From the NCBI GenBank assembly GCA_916613615.1, contig OU744736.1:3994330-4058329 (forward strand): a stretch of DNA of 64,000 nucleotides, given 5' to 3'. The notes beneath the pieces were generated by a model. That model worked only from the letters and a program-made list of their open reading frames with translations, did not search any database and was not told where the DNA came from. Source of the DNA: Steromphala cineraria. Its lineage: Eukaryota; Mollusca; Gastropoda; Trochida; Trochidae. The position numbers were made by a program, and so were the translations under genes. Below are positions 1 through 14,400 of this stretch, one piece after another; within the stretch, counting starts at the first letter, position 1; every line of letters begins with the position of its first letter.

Positions 1-799
1 ACACACACATGTATTTAGATATAAAAGCAGGCTACGTGCATCTTCAATTAACCAATCAAGTTTATTTCTTACCCCAGATGTGGTACAGGAGTACAAGAGT
101 AAAGATAAATAAAATGTATATAATAAAGAGACAAAAATGGTAATGACAACAATAACTGTCACTTGTTACATACAATATGAAAATATGTCGATAAGGTTTT
201 AATTTTGTGACACTTTTGTTGTGCATAATATTTTTCTATATTTGTACATATTTGGCCATGTTACAAAAAGTCGATAGATAGAGAGATACCTTCTGTTTCA
301 AAGGTTTTACATTTATATAAAATTATCCGTTTCAAGTATTTTTAATTCCATGCTTTCAAATCATCAGATACGTCGTCGACACAAAAAGCATACCTTAAAG
401 TTTAATTCTGTTCACATGTAACTAATTGGTGTTTGATCTCGGGATTAACAATGAAACTACTTAATAAGCTAATCACATCGATTAATAGCGGACGATCAGG
501 ACTAATTCGGATTAAGGGGGATTTCAAAGCTTTCAACGCCATTTTGCCATGACTAAAGGTGGATTGTTGTATAGCAAGTAAGAGTTCAGGTGATCTCTGG
601 TAGCATAAAACACTTTGATCATTTTTAAATTGTTATTTAGGATATTGACTAGGCTGATGTGTATGTCTTGTTCGTTTCTACAACACGCCATAAATGACGG
701 AAACATTGCCCTAACTGGCATACTGCTAAACAATAACTTAGGCACTTACATACTCACTCCATTACTCGCTTCTACAAGATGTGATTCTATTCTCCCCAG
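1..799. other. Intron sequence upstream of the first visible exon
   Basis: AT-rich sequence with no convincing exon. It ends in a pyrimidine-rich acceptor (AG at 798-799) for the first visible exon of the MAM/LDLa gene. The incoming exon begins in phase 1, so at least one further exon must lie before this window. The small open frames here show no domain signature and I treat them as chance. Confidence 0.6.
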
Positions 800-2484
800 A
801 CACCTGTGACTTTGAATCAACCGACATCTGCAGCTTCCGCCAGGACACAACGGATAACTTTGATTGGACAAGAGCGCATGGAACCACTTCATCAACGAAT
901 ACTGGACCACTTAACGATCATACCTATGGAACATCTAGTGGTATGCAGAAATTATATGTATAAAATGTTAAAAGTATAAAACTGTGCATTACTTATTGAA
1001 TAATCGGTAAGATGGATTTCCTTCGCGCTATGATACTAACTGAATGCATCAATGTATAAGAATGACATAACATTGGGACTGGTCATGTTATAATATCGAT
1101 ATATTAGATAACTGTTCCTGTATTTTTTTACTTTTTCAGTTACAACAAATACCATGATTATTTGGAAAATAAACACAACATTTATGTAAATGTTAAAGTA
1201 GCTATAGATGAAATGATTGTATAATATTTTACCAACTTTTCCTTTTATTATCATAATTTGTTACATAGTAGCCTTTTAGGGTTTCATAGTTTCGAAAATG
1301 TATTTAATGTTTATCTTATAAATTATCGATCAAATACTTAAAATACCATATTACATTCAGAAATAACCTAAGATACTCCTGATTATGGACATATCATTGT
1401 ATTTCGATGAAATATACCGAAATGTTACAACATTACATCATTTACTCCATTATCTCCCCACAGAGGCAACTAACTTATACCCGAGCAACGTCACTGAGCT
1501 GCCTCTGTCGCGAGAAAATGCATTTCCCCACGCACTGAGAACATTTATATTGATAAAATTGTTTGGTCACGAACCCTTTCCTTTGTCATGTAGGATACTA
1601 CATGTACATCGAGGCCTCATCACCAAGGAAAAGGGGGAACAAGGCCCGTCTGATTGCCGAACATTTCGGAGCTGTCAAGGGCAAGTGTCTCCAGTTCTTC
1701 TACCACATGTATGGATCAGGCATGGGCACATTCAATGTGTACTTCAAGCAGCATGGATACCTTGGACGACCAGTGTGGACAAGGTCTGGAAATCAAGCCA
1801 ACGACTGGATCCCTGGCGAAATCAATCTCAACAGCGATGTGCCCTTTGATGTGAGTGTGATTCTTGTTATATCCGTCATCCGGAAGTTTGATATAAATTA
1901 TATTTAGAAATTATTTGAATAAGCAGCGACCTGCCATCCATTTTCAAACACTATAAATGATCTATTATAAATTTGTTGTAAAAACATGTGTGTTAACATA
2001 CTTATGCTTGCCTTCTACTGTTATTTTAACAATATGTTGAAAAAATGCTCTCCTTTGTCATATTTACTTATAGATGAACTTTAATTAAATCATTTTTTAT
2101 CTGATTGACATTCAAAGTTTGAGGAAATATAAATTATCATAGCAAGAAACTCTATATTTTTGTATAATTATATTAGATTTTCACTATTTGATTATAAACC
2201 GTCATAGTTTCTTAGCGCAACATCATTCATTTTGTTGATTCCTTTTTAACAGGTGGTGTTTGAAGGTGTAGTGGGAAGCTCCTTTTTAAGTGACATTGCT
2301 ATTGACGACATCTCGGTAAAGAACAGACTCTGTCGACCAAACGGAGGATGCGACTTTGAGACTGATATGTGCACATGGACCAATGACAAAAATGGTGACG
2401 ACTTCGATTGGCTGAGAACTAACCATGGAACTGGCTCGTATGGAACTGGCCCAAACACTGATCACACTCTTGGAACAACCCAAG
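800..2484 (+). CDS. MALRD1: Exons 1-3 of the visible MALRD1-like gene: MAM1 and start of MAM2
   Basis: Exons are 800-940, 1594-1850 and 2253-2484. Junction phases are 1, 0 and 1. MAM1 is cut twice: in phase 1 just before GYYMYIE, and in phase 0 before [11 protein letters not shown]2 begins in exon 3 and is cut at the same phase-1 position before GYYAYIE, which opens the giant exon. These two cut points recur in the 3' MAM domains, so they look ancestral to the domain. Donors are GTATGC, GTGAGT and GTAATA; acceptors are TAG, CAG and CAG. Confidence 0.85.
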
Positions 2485-5400
2485 GTAATATTTTCATGAA
2501 TTCTATCATATTTCATAATCAAACTTGATATACACCTTAATGATACCAAGAATGCGATATGCTCTATATCATTATTCAATAATATTGATAATTCTATTCA
2601 TTATATAAGTACTAATCAATACAATTATTTTTCAGGTTACTACGCATACATCGAGTCATCAAGTCCAAGGAAGCCCGGCGAAAAGGCTCGCTTCAGATCG
2701 GAGGTGCTTAGAATGTTATCAGGAGGTTGTCTGACATTCTGGTACAACATGTACGGCAGTGGAATGGGAACGTTGAACCTCTACCTCGACGCCTCAAATG
2801 CAAGCCCAACCGCCCCTCTCCAGAATCTATGGACCAGAACAGGAAATCAAGGACAGAAATGGAACAATGCTGCAGTGTCTGTGCAATCACCTGCCCAATT
2901 CAGGCTTGTCTTTGAGGCTATAGTCGGACCAAGCTACACCAGCGATATTGCCATTGACGATGTAACATTCACTCCTGGCCTTTGTTCTTCAACCAGTGCA
3001 CCAACATCATTCAAATGCAAGAATGGACAAAGTATTGACGCATCAAAGGTCTGTGACTTCCATACTGATTGCTCAGACAAAAGCGACGAACTATCATGTG
3101 GCAATTGTACGTTTGAAAATGGCATGTGTTCCTGGAATGACGTCAGCAAAGGGTCATTCAGATGGCAAAGGGGTCAAAACTCCACTGCATCGATATTAAG
3201 CCCAAGTGTCGATCACACCCGGGGATCACGATACGGCCACTACATGTACATTGATAGTTCCAAAGGAACAGTAAATGCCAAAGCAACATTCATGAGTCCA
3301 ACAATGAGACAATCAGCATCAACCTGTGCGGTGCAGTTCTACTATATGAACTCATATTCAAGTTACAGCTATGGCTATATTTCAGTGTCTTTGCAAATAG
3401 GATCACGGGTGACTGAAATCTACAGGACAAAAGCATCAACTCAGTTCAAATGGGTGGCTGCCTATGCTGACATTGGACGAATCACCTCACCATTCCAGAT
3501 CCTGATTCAGGCATCAAAGAGTTATTATTCCAGATCGCTGCTCGCCATTGATGACGTCTCCTTCATCAACTGTGCTCTTCCTCCTGTTCAGGCCAGTTGT
3601 AGCTCAACCCAGTTCACCTGTGCTAGGAAGGCCTGTATTGACAAGAGCCGAATCTGTGATAATACAGACGATTGTGGAGATAATAGTGATGAAAGCAAAA
3701 GCCTGTGTGCCTCAGCCTCATATTGCAACTTCGAGCATTCGTTCTGTCACTGGATCCAAAGTAAACAGGATAACTTTGACTGGACACGTCACAGAGGACC
3801 AACATCATCATCTTCAACGGGACCGACGCGAGATCATACAACAAATCTGAACTCAGGCTACTTTATATACATAGAATCCTCCTCGCCCCGCAAGACTGGC
3901 GACAAAGCCCAACTTCTGAGTAGGGTTATCCAACCAGCAGCACCAAACGACAAATGTACCTTCACATTCTACTATCACATGTTTGGAGTGGGAACAGGCT
4001 CTTTGAACGTCTATATGCAAACACTGAATGGTGGTCAAGCTCGAAAGTTATGGTCCAAGACTGGAAATCTGGGTGACGTATGGGCAAGAGCATCAATACC
4101 ATTGGTAAATAACCAAAACTTCCAAATTGTACTTGAAGGTGTCCGTGGTACAACATACACAGGGGATATTGCTGTTGATGACACAGTTATCAGTCCAAAC
4201 TGCAAGATATCTGGAGTGTCACAGCCGACAGGTTTCTACCCACCAAGTACAGCAGCGGCTACCATCAATCCATGTAGTACAGGGGGACACAAATGTGGCA
4301 ATGGAACATGTATTGACAAGAGGAAAGTATGTGATTATACAGTGGACTGCCAAGATCATTCAGATGAGAAAAATTGTGGACCATGTGACTTTGAAACAGA
4401 CAACTGTGGATGGACAGACATGAGCACTGGGCGGTACAACTGGACTCTGACTACAGGACTGATAACAGCAGGGAAAGGACCATCAGCTGATCACACAATG
4501 AGAAACAACAAGGGCCATTACATGTACGTTGAAGGGTCAAATGCTGGTGTCTTTTACAGCAACGCTGTTCTGCAGAGTCCTCAATTGTCACCACCATCAA
4601 AATACTGCCAGATGTTCTTCTACCAGAATGCAAATGGACGATATGCAGGAACCCTACAGGTTGGGTCAGTCGTAAATGGAACATTCAGAATACTGGCAAC
4701 TTACCGCCCAAGCCAGTATTATTCAGCAACCACATGGTACAGACGAATTGTGTACTTAGGTCGTTATGGACAATTGTCTAATGGATACAAGGTACAGTTT
4801 AGAGTTCTACCACAACGAGGTTATTTGGCATCAATGACGAACGACGTGGCAATTGATGACATCTCCTTTAACAACTGCGACCCAAAGAAGTTCCCACCAA
4901 ATCTCCAATGCAATTTTGAGAGAGATCTTTGCTCATGGAGTCAGTCACAAACGGACAATTTCGACTGGATAAGACACTCTGGATCCACTTCAAGTTCAGG
5001 CACTGGTCCAAGAAATGATCACACAACATCACGAACTGGTTACTATCTCTACATAGAGACATCATCACCAAGAAAACGAGGAGACATAGCAAGGCTACAG
5101 ACGCCGCTCTTACCACCAACGCCATCAGACGGGCATTGCTTCTCATTCTGGTATTACATGTTCGGATCGACAGTTGGAAACCTTACAATCCGTCTAAACG
5201 GAGAAACAAACTCATCTGTGTTCTGGTCCAGATCAGGTACACAGGGAGATAAATGGATACAAGGTCAGCGCACACTGATTTCAAATGTAGACTACTCTGT
5301 TTACATTGAAGCAACAGTCGGCAGCGGATACACTGGAGATATTGCAATTGATGATTTGGCTGTTGTAAAGGGTCCCTGCCCACCAATACGAGGGTGTGAC

Positions 5401-8400
5401 TTTGAACAAGGATTCTGTAGCTGGACACAATCTCTTCAAGATGAATTTAACTGGACAATTGGAAGCAATGGAACATCATCATTGGGAACTGGACCTAAAT
5501 ATGATCACACCTTTGGGTCGAACACTGGCCACTTCGCATTTATTGAAACGTCAACCAGAGGGTTAGCGAAGGGAGACAGAGCAATACTAGTCAGTCCAAC
5601 ATATGGTGGCCGCAAAAACACCTACAACAACTACGTCTACTATTCCATGAGCTGTCTTACCTTCTGGTATCATATGTACGGCTCAACAATTGGCAGTCTT
5701 AACGTATATCAGAAGGATAATGGCACCCTGAGAAAACAAGTGTGGTATCTAAATGGCAATCAAGGCAATCAATGGAAGAAAGCAAGCATAAGGATAACAC
5801 CTCACCGCAAACCATTCCAGATCCAAATTGAGGCAGCAAGAGGTACCTCATATACTGGAGATATTGCTATTGATGATATCATCTGGAAAGACGGCAACTG
5901 TCCACCAGCTGGCTACTGTAACTTTGAGACTGATATGTGTGGCTACACAAACATCAAGACGGGAGACAACTTTGACTGGCTCAGAGACTACGGAGGAACG
6001 CCTAGCATGAGAACTGGACCTTCAGTTGACCACACCAAGCGGTCAGCAAGTGGGTTCTACATGTATATTGAAACCTCAGATGGAATCAGAAAGAAGGGAG
6101 ATACAGCGAGACTAGTAAGTGAACATCTACATGCAACAAGTACCTACGGAGGATGTGCAAGGTTTTATTACTACATGTATGGAGCTGGAGTTGGTACACT
6201 CAATGTGTATACACAGATTGTAGGCAGCAACAACACGAAACTAGTTTGGTCTCTGTCAGGGAACCAAGGAAATCTGTGGAAAATGGGACAGGCCCCAATA
6301 AATGAAGCCAGTGACTACTTTGCCATCTTTGAAGGAGTCTATGGAGGAAACTACACTGGTGATATTGCCTTGGATGATTTGTCAGTTGGCAATTACAGGT
6401 GCTATGGAATAACAACCATTCAGACAACACCAACAACTGTAACTTCACCAGCTACATATCCACCTACAAAAATCGATTGTGATTTTGAAAGAAACATTTG
6501 CGACTGGACTCAAGATACTCGACAAGACAACTTTGACTGGACAAGAATATCTGGAAGCACAAGTTCCCAATTTACAGGACCTACTGTTGATCATTCTAAA
6601 GGTGACCGTTCTGGCCATTATATCTACACCGAGTCTTCAGCTAAGCCAGCAAACAGCTCAGCACGACTAATCAGCGCCAGCTGGACAGTGCCATCGGTAG
6701 GAAGTTGCTTTAAGTTCTGGTACTTCATGTATGGTGCAAACATTAACAGACTGAACGTGTACGTCAGGAATGCAGGAAGGGATAGATTAATTTGGACAAG
6801 AATTGGAGATCAAGGGAAGCTCTGGAAGTATTCACAAATATATCTTAAGGGACAAATATCAGGACAAATCGCAATTGTTCTGGAAGGCCTTGTTGGAGCG
6901 AGTTACACTGGTGACATCGCGATTGATGATGTCTCAATGAACACAGATCACTGCCCAGCTCAAGTCACATGTGATTTCCAAGATGGGACTTGCGGTTATA
7001 CCCAAGATTACACCGACAAATTCGATTGGACACGGCATGGAGGAGGAACATCAAGTCTTTCAACAGGACCATTAAGCGACCATACATTTGGCACACCACA
7101 AGGAATGTATATGTACATAGAAGCATCTTCCCCAAGAAGATATGGGGACAAGGCTCGTTTAGACAGCCCTCAAGTTGATCCCACTATAACGTCATGTCTT
7201 CAGTTCTGGTATCACATGAGTGGAAGAACAATGGGAACTCTGAATGTATACAGACGACAAGGTACAAATCTCGGAAGACCAGTTTGGACACGAAGTGGCA
7301 ATCAGAATCAAGACTGGAACATAGCTCAAGTTAACATGAAGAGCACCATTCCTTTTAAATTTACATTCGAGGCAATAGTTGGTCGTGGATACTACAGTGA
7401 CATTGCTATTGATGACATCACTTACATGAAAGACAAGCAATGTGCTCCAGAAGGTTACTGTGGGTTTGAAGATGACTTCTGTACCTGGAGTAACTATCCC
7501 AAAAATGACACTTTTGACTGGTTGAGAGGCAAAGGAACTACCTCATCTTCAGGAACGGGACCAAGCAAAGATCATACTTTAAATACAGCTCAAGGGTCGT
7601 ATGCTTACCTTGAATCATCATCTCCAAGAAGAAAAGGTGACAAGGCTTGGCTGGTTTCACCATCATTTAGCCGGACAACAAGGTGTCTTTCCCTGTGGTA
7701 TAATATGCATGGAACAGGAATGGGAACTCTGAATGTTAAACTTTGGCCTAGTACTGGATCCATGAAAACACTGTGGACTAAATCTGGTGATAGCGGGGAC
7801 AACTGGCTGCTGACACGTGTTCTAATCCCTACACAATCCTACCCATACCGCCTACTTATAGAAGGAATAGTTGGGCCTAGCTACACAAGTGACATGGCTG
7901 TTGATGACATAGCTCTTCAAATGGGAAGCTGCAACTTATTACCTACTCCTACACCATATCAGAAATGCGCATTCACATGCCCTACAACGTCTAGCTGTGT
8001 TAATACTCTGCAGTTCTGCGACTTCAAAAATGATTGTCCTAATGGAGAAGAGGAGACAGCCTGTGGATATAACTGTAACTTTGACAATGGAACATGTAAG
8101 TGGACAACCAGAGCCAGCAGTGGGTTCAGCTGGACCAAAAACCATGGCTCAACACCAGATTCGAACACTGGTCCCTCGATTGATCACACCTATGGATCGT
8201 CATCAGGCTACTACATGTACGTGGATGCATCAAACGGATCAAGCTATCAAAGAGCAGACTTCCAAAGTCCAATGTTGCAACAGTCATCTGCCACATGCCA
8301 GTTGACATACTGGTATCACATGTATGGAACAGGTATTGGAACAATGACCGTATACCAGACTGAGGCAAATCTCAGAACCAGGGTGTGGTACACGACTGGC

Positions 8401-11400
8401 AATCATGGAAACAGATGGTATCAAGCTGTAGTACCAATAGGTAGAGTGGCAAGACCATTCCAGTTATCAATTGAGGCATCACGCACTTTCAATATCCTTG
8501 GCGATATTGCAATTGATGACATTAAATTCCAGAATTGTGGCCTCCCAACTTCCAAATCCTGCTCTTCAACAAGACAACAATTTACTTGTGCAAACCATGC
8601 CTGTATTGAAACAAACCGACAATGTGATTTCACTGATGACTGTGGCGATGGTTCTGATGAAACAAAAGCTCTATGTCCTAAGTACATTGGATGTAACTTC
8701 GAATCAAATTTATGCATGTGGACGCAGATGCATGATGACGATTTTGACTGGACAAGAAGACTTGGAGCAACACCTTCAACTAGTACCGGACCATCGAAAG
8801 ACCATACATTGAACACTGCCTCAGGACATTATATTTATATTGAAACTTCATCACCACGAAAACAAGGACAGAAAGCACGAATTGTAAGCTTATCTTTTGC
8901 CCCATCAACCTCAGTCCCTTATTGCACAGTCAGATTCTATTACTTAATGTATGGAAAGGACGTGTCCACACTAAGTGTTTACACAAGAACAGCGGTTAAT
9001 GGTCCACTAGCTCGAGTTTGGCAACGAACAGGTGAAGTTGGTAACTACTGGGCAAGAACTGAAATTCCTTTGTACTCTACAAAACCATTCCAGGTAGTTT
9101 TTGAAGCAACGGTAGGACGAAGCTATTACAGTGACATTGCACTTGATGATATCTCTTTCACTCCACAATGTACCTTGTTCACAGGAGTCTTCCCAACCGT
9201 CCAACCTGCTCTGCCAACAGCATCAACACCTACACCATGCGGACCAGGAAAATTCCATTGTGCAAATGGACAGCAGTGCATTTTGACAAGCCAGGTTTGT
9301 GACTTCATCAGTCAGTGCAATGATGCTTCAGATGAGAAGAATTGTGGAAAATGTGACTTTGAAACTGGACTCTGTGGATGGAGCGACGTCAGCGTAGGAC
9401 GAGAAAGATGGGAAAGACATAATGGCTCAACGCCAGCTAAGAACACAGGTCCTGACAATGATCATACAATCGGAACATCGGGAATAGGTAACTACATGTT
9501 TGTTGATTCAACCAAGGGGTCGTACTATGGACATGCTATCATGCAATCACCGGTCTTTGGACAACTAGGCAGTGGCTGTAAATTTAATTTCTGGTACCAC
9601 AAGAGCGGCAATCAAGGTCAAGGATATTTACGGTTATATTTGATCCCACCTCATATGAGTGCAAGGAGCCCATATGGACGACTAATGATATGGTCAACAG
9701 CTGGAAGCAAGAACAACTGGAACAATGTCACTATAGGAACTGGATCGCGCAAACCTGGTTACAGACTGGCATTCGATTCATACCATAGTCAAACAACGGG
9801 AGACATGGCCCTTGATGACTTTACTTTTACCAACTGTGCGCTTGGTAGCAGCATTCAAACTTGCACAAGCAATCAATTCCATTGCCAGAGTGGTTCATGT
9901 GTTGACAAAACTTGGGTTTGTGACTACCAGAATGATTGTGGTGATTGGTCAGATGAGCTTTATTGTACAAGCTATGTGGAACGTTGTAACTTTGAAACAG
10001 ACTTATGCAACTGGATCCAAGACAAAACAGATGATTTTGACTGGACAAGAGCCAGAGGAAGAACAATGACTATTGGAACTGGACCCGATACAGACCATAC
10101 CTCTGGCAACGAAACAGGTTACTACATTTACATTGAGACCTCTGGTCCTCGTAAGCCAAATGACACAGCAAGAATCAAGAGTCCTATCTTCCTTCCAACT
10201 GCTTCAGGAACCTGCAGCATGAGATTCTTCTACCATATGTTTGGTAAACATGTCAACGCCCTGACAGTGTACATGGAAACAGCCCAGAATGGTGCAAGAT
10301 CGGCAATATGGAGTAGACAGAACTCACAAAATAATGCATGGATGAGAGCTGACATCGTCTTAACAAGCCAACAAAATTTCAGAATTGTCATTGAAGCAAA
10401 GAGAGGAAATGGTTACCTTGGTGACATTGCAATTGATGACACATCATTTACACCTGGATGCACACTTGCAACCCGTGTAACACTTCCGGTCTCTCAAACA
10501 ACACCAGGCCCATGTGGAGCAGGCAAGCAACAGTGTGCTGATGGTAGACAATGTGTTCCTGCTGGATCTACCTGCAACTTTAGAACAGACTGTAATGACG
10601 GTAGTGATGAAGCATCATGTCCCTATAAATGCAACTTCGAACAGGGTAACTTCTGTAAATGGACAAACCAACTAGCAGGTTCAACAGTAAACTGGACTGT
10701 ATCATCCAATGGACAGCCTAAAAGCTTTACAGGACCAGCGGCTGATCACACATCAAGTCAAAGTAGTGGTCATTATGCCCTCATTGCCAACACAGGACTT
10801 AGGTATCAAGAAAAAGCTCGTTTGATAAGTCCTCAATTCAGTGAAGGAGGAACAAAATGCTCAATTTCCTTCTGGTATGCAATGGCTGGTTCAGGATTTT
10901 CTGCCTTTACACTGTATATAAGAACGGGTGGAATGGACAAACCTATCTGGCACATGCCAACATCACCAAAACCAATGAATACTTGGTACAACGTTTCAGT
11001 ATCTCTGCCAGTTTGTTCTTCAAAATTCCAGATGGTATTTGAATCATCGGCCTTCTCAGGGTCCTTGTCCTACATTGCGATCGATGATATTGCCTTTGTT
11101 AACTGCGGACAACCAAAACCAGCAGCAACATGCCTTCTGGGACAATACAGGTGTGCTGATGGACACTGTGTACCACAAAACCTTCAGTGTGACTTCCAAA
11201 CCGACTGCTGTGATGGATCCGATGAAGCCCAAAGCCATTGTTACATCTATTATGGCTGCTCATTCGAGCATGGAACGTGTGGATGGCAACAGGATATCAA
11301 AGACAACTTTAACTGGACACGACATAGAGGAAGAACATCGTCACTGCTTACAGGCCCAACTGTAGATCACACAAGTCAAACTGAGAATGGATACTACATG

Positions 11401-14400
11401 TATATAGAATCATCATCTCCTCAAAAGCCCAACGACACAGCACGATTAACATATACCCTTCCAGCAACACATGGCCTCTGTGCACTGAGGTTCTGGTACC
11501 ATATGTACGGAACAAATATTGGAGCATTAAATGTTTATCAAAGAACTTTTGCAGGCATGAAACTTCTTTCATCAACAACTCAAGAAAAGGGCAACCAGTG
11601 GCTAAGATTAGAAGTCGGCCTACAAAGCAATGCACCATATGAAGTAATAATTGAAGGAGTCGTCGGTACTGGTTATAAGGGAGATATTGCAATAGATGAT
11701 ATATCATTCACACCAGGTTGTGGAGCAACAACATCTTCCATGGCTCCACCAACACAACCTGCAGTTCAGTCAAACACTCCCCAACAAGGTTTTACTGGAA
11801 CACCATGTCCAAATAATCAGTTTACATGTATGGACGGATCATGCGTTGCTCCAAATAAAGTATGTGACTTCACGCCAGACTGTTCTGATGGTGGAGATGA
11901 AAAGGGTTGTCAACTATCTTGTGGTTTTGACAATGGTCTCTGTGGATGGAACAATACTCACATTGATAAATTCAACTGGGAACGAGGATCAGGAGCAGCA
12001 ACTGTTAGCATGAGGTCCATGGCACCACAATATGACAGTACATCGAATCTTAATGGCTATTATGTTTTCATACATGATCAAACAGGTGGTAGACCTTCCG
12101 GCAACAGTGCAATATTCACAAGTCCAACATACAACGGAGCTAATGGTAACTGCAAGTTACAATTCCACTATTACATGAGTGGCCCATATATTGGAATACT
12201 CAAACTGACACTTACGGAAGGTGGAACAACATCCAATTTGTGGGAGACAGCTGGAGATCATGGAACTTCTTGGCAGTCAACAACTGTGGGAATCGGACGG
12301 AGAACAGGAGCTTTCACTCTTGCTTTCCAGAAAACAGGCTATACATACCATGGAGCTCTTGCTATTGACCAACTGCAATTCCAAGACTGTGGACGCCCCC
12401 AACCTCAATCATCATGCGACACATCATCACACTTCAGTTGTACCAATAAGGTCTGTGTTAGTTTGAGCAAAGTATGCGATTTAACTGACGATTGTGGTGA
12501 CAGATCTGATGAACAGACGTGTGGAACATACAAACAATTCAACTTCGAAACCAGCTTTGGAGACCTCATGCAAGGTAAAAACGGAGTTGATGACAACTTT
12601 GACTGGATACGTTGGAACGGAAGCACACCATCAGTGAACAGTGGTCCTGATCGAGATCATACAACAGGTCTTGCTAGCGGACACTACGTATACATGGAGG
12701 CATCGGCTCCTCACAAGTACAACCAGAGGACGTGGCTTCTAAGCAAACCCTTCTCCCCAACGTCTGGAAGGAACTGCCACATGAGATTTTACTACTTCAT
12801 GTATGGTAAATTCGTGAATCAACTGAACGTCTTCTCACGAATCTACAACTCTGGAACTCCAACGCATCTCATCTGGACTGTGGCTGGGAACCAAGGCGCC
12901 GTCTGGCAGAGAACTGATGTTGCTCTCAATAACTCAAACAGCTTCCAGGTAATCATTGAAGCTAAGATAGGCGATAGCTACCTCGGCGACATCGCAGTCG
13001 ATGACGTATCCTTCACTCCAGATTGTCAGTATTCTGGACAATCGCTTCCAGTCCCCCCAGTCACCAGTGCGGCTTCAACTGTAACTCCGCCAACCACGGC
13101 TCCTCACTCATGTGATCTGACTAAACAGTTCAACTGTCACACTTCTGGCAAATGTATCACCAAGCAGAAGCAGTGCGACTTCAGACAGGACTGCAGTGAT
13201 GGATCAGATGAAAGCCAGTGTGGTAAGTTATATCACAGTTATTTAAAGAGCAATAACGACTTCAAATATAATGATGATACTTCCACGAGATATGGACGTT
13301 TTCGGACAGTTCATTTCCTTTATGAAAACACTGGTTACAAGGTACTTTAAGTAATATATCCACAATACACACTAATTAAGTGGTTTGGGATATTGTTAAA
13401 CGAAAAAAATATATTGGCTGCTCTCAATTCAAGTCTCTGTTATTTCATATGTCCATATTGAATGATATTGTAGTATATATGTTGATGACTGCATGTATTT
13501 ATGCTACAGATGAATGGATGTTTAATAGGACTTTAGTATGGGTGGACTGCCATTTTATGACATAAAGACGCCTTTATCAAAGTTGATAGCTTCTTCTTGA
13601 ATATAAATGATGAATGTTTCAGTTCATGCAACCACAACGTTTGAGAATAGTGACATGGGTAACTGGGTCATTAATACGACGCAGGGAACAACAGGCATGA
13701 CCTACTCCTGGAAGCTCATCCAAGCATCCGCTAACCAAGGCGACAAATACAGGTGAGTTTAGAATAACAAATAGTAAACTATCCTCATAGCTGCTTTAGA
13801 AAAATAGAATGGCAGGGAGGTTTAAAATGTCGTTATTCCTCTATTGCCTGAAATAGTGTTGTGTGCGATATTTAAGTACAAATGTACAGGCATTAAGATA
13901 ATTGATTTGACGAATATCCAGTTTTACAATTTTCACTAGTCTTTATATTGATTTTTATCAAAACTCTTACAGTCCGACGTCTGACCACACCAAGAGCCCA
14001 AGCACGTCAGGCTACTTCCTATGGGCCGACAGTTCCCCAGGTTCGTACCGGGACACAACAACCTTCTACACACCAACCATAGGACAGACAGGGCCACAGT
14101 GTACTCTCAAGTTCTTCTACTATATGACTGGAGTCACCGGAGTTCTGGAAGTGTATCTCCAGTATGGTCAGAACAAGATGCAGCTCTGGTCCACAAGCGG
14201 AGGACATGGCACCAACTGGAACCAAGCAAACGTGTTTATTGGAGCTGGTCAGAACTTCCAGGTTTGTCCTAAGTAATCAGTTATGTTCGTCAAGAGTGTT
14301 AAGATGTGTTCTGCTCAAATATTTTCGTATTTTCCGTACAGAAAAATATCACCTTTTCAGTGTCGATTCTTGGCTTTACTTTAGTTTTCACAGCTATCAT

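Noticed and set aside
2708..12626. Dozens of shorter frames on both strands inside the giant exon
   Set aside because: They overlap a continuous domain-rich frame and show no domains themselves; repeated cysteine-rich codons give repeated open antisense frames.
2704..13350. Reading the long open frame as a complete intronless gene starting at its first ATG
   Set aside because: The domain is already running before 2704 (acceptor at 2635, GYYAYIE), and beyond the GTAAGT donor at 13223 the frame continues only as domain-free intron. It is an internal exon.
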